From Treponema sp. UBA3662 (GTDB taxonomy: Bacteria; Spirochaetota; Spirochaetia; Treponematales; Treponemataceae): a DNA stretch of 8,251 nt. The stretch is taken from the NCBI GenBank assembly GCA_002373205.1, contig DFJV01000103.1:1-8251 (forward strand). Reading direction: 5' to 3'. The position numbers were made by a program, and so were the translations under genes. Of this stretch, positions 1-5,588 are shown one piece after another. Position 1 is the stretch's first letter. Every line of letters begins with the position of its first letter. The notes under the pieces were generated by a model, which saw only the letters and a program-made list of their open reading frames with translations, was not told the DNA's origin and made no database searches.

Positions 1-609
1 AAGCCACTTTACCTTGGAGATACAGTCGTTTCTGGTGGCAATGCACAAAAGCGGGATTCCGTTGGAAGTGCGCGCATTCATTAGCATGCCGGCCTTAAAG
101 AAAGTCTCGCATATTTCCGTATTGTCCTTTGCAATGTACTGGGCAAAACAGTCGCTTGTAAAGGGAATTCCGTTGGCAAAAAGACTTGCAAGCGCATTCT
201 TTTGCTCATCATCACGGCGGTATTTTTCAAAGTTCTTTTCGATTAAATTGGTTAATTCGTTCAAATGGGAAAAACATGTAAAATACGAGCTGCCCCTTAA
301 CTCTTTTTCCAGAGACTCGTAGCGGCGGATATAGGGGCGGCCCTCAAAGATAAAAGCTGGACACTGCCTTCCGCGGATAAGGCCCAGGATAAAGTTGTAG
401 TCCGGAAGCTTATGGAGACGCTCGCTGTCCAAAATTATGAAATGAGATGAAACAAGAACTTTGTTGCAGATGTCAAAGAGTTCTTCGCGGGAAATGTTGG
501 GGTACAAAAGAACCTTGGAAGACTCTGCACCGAATTTTCCGCTTAGGAAATTCTGCACCAGCTGAGCATTTTCGTCATTTGGATTTGAAACGATTATTAA
601 CCAGTTCAT
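1..609 (-). CDS. Ankyrin-repeat protein with unassigned N-terminal alpha/beta domain (3' end outside window)
   Basis: An open frame of 203 codons runs from ATG at 609 to the window edge with no stop, so the C-terminus is missing. Residues 1-90 look like an alpha/beta fold: strand WLIIVSNP (3-10), helix, strand SKVLLYP, helix, strand SHFIILDS (55-62), then GLIRGRQCPAFIFEG (76-90). This layout recalls TIR-like or nucleoside deoxyribosyltransferase-like folds, but I see no certain catalytic motif. Residues about 144-203 look like ankyrin repeats, with two copies of NGIP (146, 183), a helix of DNTEICETFFKAG type (162-174), and NARTSNGIPLL matching the ankyrin turn. The start is fixed by an in-frame TGA two codons upstream. 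No convincing Shine-Dalgarno precedes it. The function is unknown; a role in protein-protein interaction is inferred from the repeats. Confidence 0.8.
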   Translation of the reverse strand, partial: MNWLIIVSNPNDENAQLVQNFLSGKFGAESSKVLLYPNISREELFDICNKVLVSSHFIILDSERLHKLPDYNFILGLIRGRQCPAFIFEGRPYIRRYESLEKELRGSSYFTCFSHLNELTNLIEKNFEKYRRDDEQKNALASLFANGIPFTSDCFAQYIAKDNTEICETFFKAGMLMNARTSNGIPLLCIATRNDCISKVKWL

Positions 610-644
610 GCTTCAATTATAATCCAAGAAGCCGAGTTTAACAA
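609..644 (-). promoter_or_regulatory. Sigma-70 promoter of the ankyrin gene, predicted leaderless
   Basis: TTGTTA (644-639), a 17-base spacer and a perfect TATAAT (621-616) face the ankyrin gene. Counting 7 bases from the end of the -10 box puts the expected transcription start on the A of the ATG at 609. Together with the lack of a ribosome binding site, this predicts a leaderless mRNA. The start site itself is inferred. Confidence 0.6.
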
Positions 645-656
645 GGTTTATTTGAA

Positions 657-792
657 TCTGGACGGTAATTTTTTCTTTTTAGATAAAAGGCCAGCTCTAA
701 TCCGACACTCATGCCCCTTGAAAACCGCCCTTCCGGGGTTCGCTGGCGCTCATTGCCGCAAGCGGCAACTAAAGCCCCTCCACGGCGGCGTA
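657..792 (+). repeat. Dispersed structured intergenic repeat, copy A (core 710-792)
   Basis: The 83-base core 710-792 aligns without gaps to 7063-7145, with 55 of 83 bases identical. Both copies also have TCTGGACGGT on the left (657-666 here, 6967-6976 in copy B). The predicted stems are P1 CCGCC/GGCGG (725-729 with 784-788), P2 GGGGTT/AGCCCC (735-740 with 773-778), a short P3 (742-743 with 748-749) and P4 TTGCCG/CGGCAA (753-758 with 763-768, loop CAAG). The copy sits between the tRNA-Phe terminator and the promoter of the ankyrin gene. It holds no credible gene. The stretch between the two shared parts differs from copy B and is shorter. Confidence 0.8.
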
Positions 793-830
793 AGTCTTTC
801 ATACACTCTCCGACAGAAAAGCAACTTTAA

Positions 831-862
831 AATAAAAAAAGACCTGAAATTAATCAGGTCTT
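831..862 (-). terminator. Intrinsic terminator of tRNA-Phe
   Basis: A perfect 9-bp stem (AAGACCTGA with TCAGGTCTT, 839-847 and 854-862) has a 6-base loop. On the minus strand it is followed at once by a T-rich tract (840-831). It lies 4 bases beyond the 3' end of tRNA-Phe, so the tRNA is probably transcribed alone. Confidence 0.9.
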
Positions 863-865
863 AAG

Positions 866-938
866 TGCCAGCGGTCAGAATCGAACTGACGACATAAGGA
901 TTTTCAGTCCTCCGCTCTACCAGCTGAGCTACACCGGC
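866..938 (-). tRNA. tRNA-Phe (GAA anticodon)
   Basis: A full 73-base cloverleaf can be folded by eye. The acceptor arm GCCGGTG pairs with CGCTGGC (one G-T and one T-G wobble) and the discriminator base is A. The D-stem is GCTC/GAGC, and the anticodon arm GAGGA-CTGAAAA-TCCTT gives anticodon GAA. The T-arm is GTCAG-TTCGATT-CTGAC. CCA is not encoded: the minus strand continues with CTTAA. The gene has its own promoter upstream and terminator downstream, so it is a single-tRNA transcription unit. Confidence 0.97.
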
Positions 939-951
939 ATTGAATGATTAG

Positions 952-980
952 ACTATATACTTTTTTGCATTTTATGTCAA
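952..980 (-). promoter_or_regulatory. Sigma-70 promoter of tRNA-Phe
   Basis: A perfect -35 TTGACA (980-975), a 17-base spacer and -10 TATAGT (957-952) read toward the tRNA. The expected start is near 945, leaving a 5' leader of only about 6-7 bases. The near-consensus strength suits a stable RNA gene. Confidence 0.88.
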
Positions 981-1010
981 TAGAACATGGCAAATTTTTC
1001 TTTTTTTTTT

Positions 1011-1126
1011 GGAAAAAGTTGGATTTGGAAGGTGGGACGCAGGAAAAAAGCAAGGAGGGACCCTTTAGGGAGGATTCCTTGATTTTTTCCGTTGCTGGGA
1101 CCCACATTCCAAATCCAACTTTTTCC
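1011..1126. repeat. 116-base foldback (long inverted repeat)
   Basis: The terminal arms 1011-1036 and 1101-1126 are inverted copies matching at 25 of 26 bases, beginning GGAAAAAGTTGG. A second nested pair, 1042-1056 and 1076-1090, matches at 14 of 15 bases. The apex contains CCC-TTTA-GGG (1061-1070). Nearly the whole element can fold into one long interrupted hairpin. A run of T precedes it on the plus strand, and neither side has a T-tract placed like that of an intrinsic terminator. It lies between the flgE terminator and the tRNA-Phe promoter. It has no open frame of its own. A MITE-like remnant is possible, but I see no clear target duplication. Confidence 0.8.
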
Positions 1127-1132
1127 TTATAA

Positions 1133-1172
1133 GAAAATAAAAAAATGACCGGGCGAACATGCGCTCACCCGG
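1133..1172 (-). terminator. Intrinsic terminator of the flagellar operon
   Basis: Read on the minus strand, a 10-bp stem (CCGGGTGAGC with GTTCGCCCGG, including two G-T wobbles) closes a GCAT loop at 1149-1172. ATTTTTTTATTTTC follows (1146-1133). It is 71 bases past the flgE stop codon, so flgE is the last gene of its transcript. Confidence 0.9.
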
Positions 1173-1243
1173 CCGTTATGGACCTTTTTTTGCCAGAAAT
1201 GCTGCCCTAGGGCTGTATACATACCCGGCTCAGTTTAGTCTAA

Positions 1244-2659
1244 TTACCTCTTAAGGTTGATGACTGTCTCAAGCATTGAGTCGCCAGTCTGGATTGTCTT
1301 TGCGTTTGACTCAAATCCACGCTGGGTTACAATCATGTCCGTAAGCTGTTCTGTAAGGTCTACGTTTGACATTTCCAAGGTACCTGCAAGGAATGAACCC
1401 TTACCTGCAACACGTGCTGTACCAATGTCTGCCATACCAGAGTTGATTGATTCAGCAAACATTGTGTCGCCCTGCTTTTCAAGACCGCCCTGGTTTGTAA
1501 AGCTAGCCATTGCGAGCTGGCCGATTGTGCGTGTTGAACCGTTTGAGTATACACCTGTGATGATACCGTTCTGGTCAATCTTGAAGTTGTCAAGGTAGCC
1601 CAAGCGGTAACCGTCCTGGTAGAAGCCCTTTGTTGAAGAAGATGATGCGCTCTGTGTGATTGTATTTTCCATAGAGCCAATCTGTCCCAAGTCAAGGTTG
1701 AATGTCTGGCGGTAAACACCACCGTCTGCTTCTTCGTTGCTGTCTGCTACGTTGAATGAAGCCTGCAAGACGATGTTTCCATTTGCATCCTGCGGAGTTT
1801 CGTTTCCAACGCTATCGCGAACTGAGCGGAGTGTTCCGTAGTTGTCAAAGAACAAGTCGTATGTTCTTGCAGCTTCACCGTCACCAGTGTCTGTTGTGCC
1901 CAAGCCTACGCGAGTTGCTGTGTCTACATCTGCTGCAGGGTCAACGTTAATTGTAACTACCCAGTGGTTAGGATCACCGTCTGGAGACTTGCGGAAGTTC
2001 ATCTGAAGCTGGTGTGACCTTCCGTATGAGTCGTAGATGTCCATTTCTGTAGACCAAGTGCCTTCCCTTCTCTGGGCTTCTGTTGCAGTTGCGTCATCAA
2101 AAACAGGCATGTTCTTGTTAAGGTTGCACTTAAAGCGTACGTTTTCTGTTGCGTGTGGCGGGTCCTTCTGGCCTACAGGAATAACAAGGTCTGTAGGTGT
2201 TGCGGATGTCTGGAGAACGGATTCACCGCCTACCCTTTCTGCCATCCAACCCTGTACGCGGAGACCGTTTGCAGGATTTACCAAAGTGCCGTTTGCGTCT
2301 ACACCGAATACACCAGCGCGTGTGTAGAAAGTCTGGTCACCGTTCTTCATTACGAAGAAACCGTTACCCTGGATTGCAACGTCTGTTCCGATTCCAGTTG
2401 ACTGGAGGTTACCCTGTGTGAATACAGTGTCAATGGAAGCAACGCTCATACCAAGACCAACTTCTTTAGGGTTAACGCCACCAACTTCTTCCTGTGGGCG
2501 GGCTGCGCCTGCAATCTGCTGGCTGATCATATCCTGGAAGTTAACACGGCCTCTCTTAAAGCCTGTCGTGTTTACGTTGGAAATATTGTTGCCAATTACA
2601 TCCATTCTTGTCTGGTGATTCTGCAAGCCGCTTACGCCGGCATAAAGTGATCTCATCAT
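1244..2659 (-). CDS. flgE: Flagellar hook protein FlgE
   Basis: FlgE is the subunit of the hook, the joint between the motor and the periplasmic filament. The 471 residues are close to the roughly 460 of other treponemes. The N-terminus has the flagellar rod/hook signature (SLYAGVSGLQNHQTRMDVIGN, residues 4-24, and NVNTTGFKRG), and the C-terminus the matching helix (VTQRGFESNAKTIQTGDSML). Lys165 (bases 2167-2165), Cys178 (2128-2126) and Asn179 coincide in number and 13-residue spacing with the lysinoalanine crosslink residues known from T. denticola FlgE. The start is the first of two ATG codons, with GAGG placed 9 bases upstream. The gene lies 24 bases after flgD and is last in the operon, followed by the terminator at 1133-1172. 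Its rank in the operon fits the hook-assembly role of its neighbours. Confidence 0.97.
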   Translation of the reverse strand: MMRSLYAGVSGLQNHQTRMDVIGNNISNVNTTGFKRGRVNFQDMISQQIAGAARPQEEVGGVNPKEVGLGMSVASIDTVFTQGNLQSTGIGTDVAIQGNGFFVMKNGDQTFYTRAGVFGVDANGTLVNPANGLRVQGWMAERVGGESVLQTSATPTDLVIPVGQKDPPHATENVRFKCNLNKNMPVFDDATATEAQRREGTWSTEMDIYDSYGRSHQLQMNFRKSPDGDPNHWVVTINVDPAADVDTATRVGLGTTDTGDGEAARTYDLFFDNYGTLRSVRDSVGNETPQDANGNIVLQASFNVADSNEEADGGVYRQTFNLDLGQIGSMENTITQSASSSSTKGFYQDGYRLGYLDNFKIDQNGIITGVYSNGSTRTIGQLAMASFTNQGGLEKQGDTMFAESINSGMADIGTARVAGKGSFLAGTLEMSNVDLTEQLTDMIVTQRGFESNAKTIQTGDSMLETVINLKR

Positions 2660-2683
2660 AATAGTTTACCTCGCCTTTTTATG

Positions 2684-3163
2684 TTAGTTGCCGTAAACGG
2701 CCTGAATTTGTTTTAAGTCATAATACATGTTGCCAACCTTAACCTGCGGGTTTGGACCGCAAGAAACGGCTTCTACAACACCACCAGTAACACCGGCATT
2801 TTCGCCAAGACTGATTTCTACGTTCTTGCCTATTACGTTAACAGCCTGGTCGCTTGTAAGCATTGTGTTCAGACGCTCAAAGTTGGCGTTCATGTTTGTA
2901 ATCTGCTCCAACTGGCTGAACTGTGCCATCTGCGCAATAAACTGCGTGTTATCCATCGGGTCTGTAGGATCCTGGTTAGAAAGCTGCGTAATAAGAAGCT
3001 TCAAGAAATCATCCTTTCCAAGCTCGTGCTGGGTCTGCCTTCCGTTTACAGCCAGAGATTTGTTGTAAGTGTCAACCGCCATCTTGTTCATGGCGATTTC
3101 CTCCGGGCTCAATGTAGACTTAAAGCCTGCTGCCTGTAAGCTACCTGCGTTTTCCATGTCCAT
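2684..3163 (-). CDS. flgD: Flagellar hook assembly (capping) protein FlgD
   Basis: FlgD forms the scaffold cap under which FlgE subunits polymerise. The 159-residue protein is short like other spirochete FlgD proteins and lacks most of the Ig-like C-terminal part of the roughly 230-residue enterobacterial form. The FlgD signature is clear: DDFLKLLITQLSNQDPTDPM (51-70), followed by the helix FIAQMAQFSQLEQI (75-88). A beta-rich tail (about 110-156) remains. The ATG at 3163 is preceded by TAGGAG with a 6-base spacer. The fliK stop codon TAG is part of that Shine-Dalgarno sequence, which suggests translational coupling. A second ATG two codons in (3157) is possible but less well spaced. Confidence 0.96.
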   Translation of the reverse strand: MDMENAGSLQAAGFKSTLSPEEIAMNKMAVDTYNKSLAVNGRQTQHELGKDDFLKLLITQLSNQDPTDPMDNTQFIAQMAQFSQLEQITNMNANFERLNTMLTSDQAVNVIGKNVEISLGENAGVTGGVVEAVSCGPNPQVKVGNMYYDLKQIQAVYGN

Positions 3164-3172
3164 TTATAACTC

Positions 3173-4606
3173 CTATGCTACAACGTCAATCTGATAACCG
3201 CTTGACTTTGAGTAAGCTGCGGAACTTTCTGTTTCCTGTACGGAAGACTCTCCTGTAGAGGCAAGCTCTCCGTACGTCCTGTTTGACATAAACTCCTGCG
3301 CCATCTGATGCTGCTCCTGTCCAAAGGAACCGCTGTTGCCGCTCTGCGCAAGGTTCAATGTAAATCCGGCACTGTCAAAACCATTCTGCTGGAAAGCCTG
3401 CTTCAAGACATCCAAATTCTGCTTGAAGGCATCGTATGCTTCCTGGCTGTGAACAGTTATCTGCCCCGCTATTACTTTATCGGAAACTTCAAGGCTAATC
3501 TTAACATTTCCGAGAGATTCGGGCTTCATTGTCATGTTAATTGTGCCAGAATTGTTGTCACGGAGGATGATGCTGCCTGCCTTTACGAATTCAGGGGCAT
3601 TTTCCTGAATCTGCTGGCTTAGCATTGCCTGGAATGTGGAGCCTGTAGCCCCCGCACTCTGGTTGTTGCTGGCAAGAATGTTCTGCTGGGACTGGACACG
3701 GGCGGCATCCGCATTAAGGAGCTGAACGTCATCCGACTTGGCAGAAAGTGCCTGCACAGAATCTTCCTTTAATTCTATGGCTTCGTTCTTTGTATTCTGA
3801 ACGGCAGTGCGCTCGTCAACGATTGTAAATACGGAGTTGGAGGCCTTTGCTTCTGCAAGGGGCTTTACCTCTTTTGATGTCTTTGATTCCTGCTTTTCTG
3901 AAGCAAGGTTCTTGGAGGAATCCTTAAGAGCGTTTGCTGAAGTTCCTTCTGCATTTGCAGCGGCATTAGCATCACTTGCAGCTATAAGGGCTTCATTTGC
4001 CTGCTGCTCCATAAGGGGCTGGCCATTTTCTTGCACTTCTCCACCCTCAATTTCCGAAGCGGCAAGTTCCTGGACGGAAGAAGAAAGCTGGACTTCTTCG
4101 TTTTCCCCTGCAAGTGGAGCCAATACGGTTGAATCTTCCGCTACGGAGCTTGCTACAAGAGAGGCAGATTCTGCATCCAAGGGCTCTGCGGCCGTAAGGT
4201 CAAAGACCACTTCTATTGTATTTTCTTGTGAAGCAGAGACATTTTCTTCCTTGCTGGCCTTTTCTGCAGGAACTGCACCGCTTTGGGAAAGGTCATTGCT
4301 TGCTTCTGCGGCAGAAGTAGCTTCCTGCTGGCTTGAAGGAATAGCTTTATTTGTGTCTGAATTTTCTAGTGTTTTCTTAGAGGCATCTTTTTTGGAGACT
4401 TTTTTGCCCTCTGAATATTCACGGGTCTTTTTTACCGATGAATTTTCTTCTGGCTGTACAAGTTCAGCCTTCTTTGCCTTGCCGCTTTCGCTTACTGACT
4501 TTAAGACGGATTCAAAAGAAGCTGAAGACTTCTGGCTCTTTTTGTTTGCAGTACTTTTTTCGCTTGCCGTATTCGCGGATGCAAACTGTACGTTTAGGGT
4601 CTGCAT
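3173..4606 (-). CDS. fliK: Flagellar hook-length control protein FliK
   Basis: FliK measures hook length and switches export from hook to filament subunits; treponemal homologues were first named Tap1. The 477 residues divide in two. The long N-terminal part (about 1-330) is rich in Ser, Ala, Lys and Glu and is probably disordered. The compact C-terminal Flg_hook domain (about 342-418) has the family motif MKPESLGNVKISLEV (360-374) and the helix AYDAFKQNLDVLKQAF. I chose ATG 4606, not the in-frame GTG at 4630, because GGAGGT lies 9 bases before this ATG and inside the longer reading. The C-terminal tail after 420 is Ser/Gln-rich. The 85-base gap to flbB holds a small GGCTT/AAGCC hairpin (4651-4664) without a T-tract, so read-through is expected. 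Confidence 0.92.
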   Translation of the reverse strand: MQTLNVQFASANTASEKSTANKKSQKSSASFESVLKSVSESGKAKKAELVQPEENSSVKKTREYSEGKKVSKKDASKKTLENSDTNKAIPSSQQEATSAAEASNDLSQSGAVPAEKASKEENVSASQENTIEVVFDLTAAEPLDAESASLVASSVAEDSTVLAPLAGENEEVQLSSSVQELAASEIEGGEVQENGQPLMEQQANEALIAASDANAAANAEGTSANALKDSSKNLASEKQESKTSKEVKPLAEAKASNSVFTIVDERTAVQNTKNEAIELKEDSVQALSAKSDDVQLLNADAARVQSQQNILASNNQSAGATGSTFQAMLSQQIQENAPEFVKAGSIILRDNNSGTINMTMKPESLGNVKISLEVSDKVIAGQITVHSQEAYDAFKQNLDVLKQAFQQNGFDSAGFTLNLAQSGNSGSFGQEQHQMAQEFMSNRTYGELASTGESSVQETESSAAYSKSSGYQIDVVA

Positions 4607-4691
4607 ATGGGTAATACCTCCGGAAAACACCGAAGATTTTACCTGTACAGGGCTTCACAAAGCCTTTGACTCGCGAAGCCTTTAGACTTGG

Positions 4692-5327
4692 CTATTCGTC
4701 AAGCGTCGTGGGCTTGCTCTGCATCTTGCGCATCAGCTGGCCTACCCTTTCGTCTGGCATAAGCTGCAGCCAATAAGCTGTTGAAGAAGCCGTTCCAGAT
4801 GCCTGGGCATCTTCTTCTGCCTGTCGCAAAACGTCAATAACCTGCTGATCCGGCATAGCCATAAGCTTTTCTACCGCCGCCTGAGGCTGCATACCAACAA
4901 GCCACTGCACAATTTGTTCGGTGTTTCTCTTATTATCTTCGTACTTTTTTACCTGATTGTTGAATGTTTTTTCGCGTTCTTCCTGAGCTTTTTTCTGATC
5001 TTCAAGCTCCTGCGCTACTTGTGTATTGTTATTTTCTGCAGTAGCAACGTCGTTTTCCCTCTTGTCCAGTTCTTCGGAGCGGATGTCCAATGCTTCGAGC
5101 CTCTTTGCAAAGCGGTCGTTGTCCAGGTCTGCCTCTGCCAAGTCCACTGGAGAAGAAGGTGCGGTGGATGTCTGCGGCTGCAATCCCGCTAGACGGTAAA
5201 CCGGGGCAAAGATTTTTTTTGCTTGGATTATGCCAAGATAGTCAAACCAAAGCAACCCGAACAAAACGAGTATTATAATGAGAATTAACAGTAATATTGA
5301 CTTTCCAAGTACTTTAGCCCGTGCCAC
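4692..5327 (-). CDS. flbB: Flagellar collar scaffold protein FlbB
   Basis: In Borrelia, FlbB anchors the spirochete-specific periplasmic collar around the motor and helps to place stators. This 211-residue protein is close in length to the roughly 205-residue Borrelia protein and has the expected layout. A single N-terminal membrane helix (about 10-29, ILLLILIIILVLFGLLW) is followed by a charged coiled coil (about 72-136, rich in E, K, Q and N). A C-terminal MotE/MgtE-N-like helical region (about 137-205) contains two MPDxxV motifs (MPDQQV, MPDERV). The start is GTG at 5327, with AGAGGGG 9 bases upstream and no in-frame ATG before it. It is the first gene after the sigma-28 promoter. Assignment to FlbB rests on architecture and on its position before fliK, as in Borrelia; sequence comparison was not possible. 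Confidence 0.87.
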   Translation of the reverse strand: MARAKVLGKSILLLILIIILVLFGLLWFDYLGIIQAKKIFAPVYRLAGLQPQTSTAPSSPVDLAEADLDNDRFAKRLEALDIRSEELDKRENDVATAENNNTQVAQELEDQKKAQEEREKTFNNQVKKYEDNKRNTEQIVQWLVGMQPQAAVEKLMAMPDQQVIDVLRQAEEDAQASGTASSTAYWLQLMPDERVGQLMRKMQSKPTTLDE

Positions 5328-5357
5328 GATTTCAAACCCCTCTAATATTTTTTAAAT

Positions 5358-5385
5358 CTATCGGCAAGTATTTAAAATAGTTTTA
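5358..5385 (-). promoter_or_regulatory. Sigma-28 (FliA-type) promoter of the flbB-fliK-flgD-flgE operon
   Basis: TAAAACTA (5385-5378) and GCCGATAG (5365-5358) match the sigma-28 consensus TAAA-N15-GCCGATAA, with one mismatch in the -10 part and a 16-base gap after TAAA. The expected start near 5350 gives a leader of about 24 bases that contains the flbB Shine-Dalgarno sequence (5343-5337). It is the only sigma-28-like site I saw in the window, and it stands directly before the flagellar genes. Confidence 0.85.
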
Positions 5386-5439
5386 GCTATTTTATTTTTA
5401 CTGGCCTTCTATGCTGAAAGTCTTTTGCAAAGAAGACCT

Positions 5440-5549
5440 AGCCCCGATTGGAGCCGGCCGGAGGCGTCCGCTAGGACCGCGCGCCGTAAGGCGGGCAAGC
5501 GGCGCAAAGCGGGTCCCCACATGCCACTGCCCGCATCGGAGTGCGGGCA
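5440..5549. other. GC-rich structured intergenic block between hxk and flbB
   Basis: The block contrasts with the AT-rich sequence on its left. It contains two strong hairpins. At 5474-5516, GGACC pairs with GGTCC around an inner GCGCCG/CGGCGC stem. At 5528-5549, a perfect 8-bp stem TGCCCGCA/TGCGGGCA closes a 6-base loop. A GCCGGCCGG palindrome lies near 5453-5461. Neither hairpin is followed by a T-run in the direction of hxk transcription, so these are not typical intrinsic terminators. They may still stop or stabilise the hxk transcript. I see no open frame to support, and no clear alignment to repeat copies A and B. Confidence 0.6.
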
Positions 5550-5588
5550 CAGTATTACGGAAAAATACGCTCCAAAACCTTTATAAAG

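Noticed and set aside
710..792. Integron attC site as an explanation for the structured repeat
   Set aside because: Treponemes can carry integrons and attC sites conserve structure over sequence, but I see no paired RYYYAAC/GTTRRRY core sites at the ends and no gene-cassette layout.
14..864. Three plus-strand open frames across 14-322, 447-641 and 652-864
   Set aside because: The first two lie antisense to the better-supported ankyrin gene, and the third lies across the intergenic repeat; none encodes a plausible protein.
1204..1213. Palindrome GCCCTAGGGC just after flgE
   Set aside because: It has no loop and no adjoining T-tract; the better terminator is at 1133-1172.
1360..1722. A 120-codon minus-strand frame inside flgE
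   Set aside because: It is an out-of-frame shadow of flgE, which has strong family signatures throughout.
4607..4630. GTG start at 4630 for fliK, eight codons upstream
   Set aside because: The GGAGGT ribosome binding site falls inside that extension and is well placed for the ATG at 4606.
3807..4685. A 292-codon open frame on the plus strand opposite fliK
   Set aside because: It is the antisense shadow of the Ser/Ala/Glu-rich part of fliK; the product is low-complexity Ser/Ala/Phe and there is no convincing ribosome binding site.
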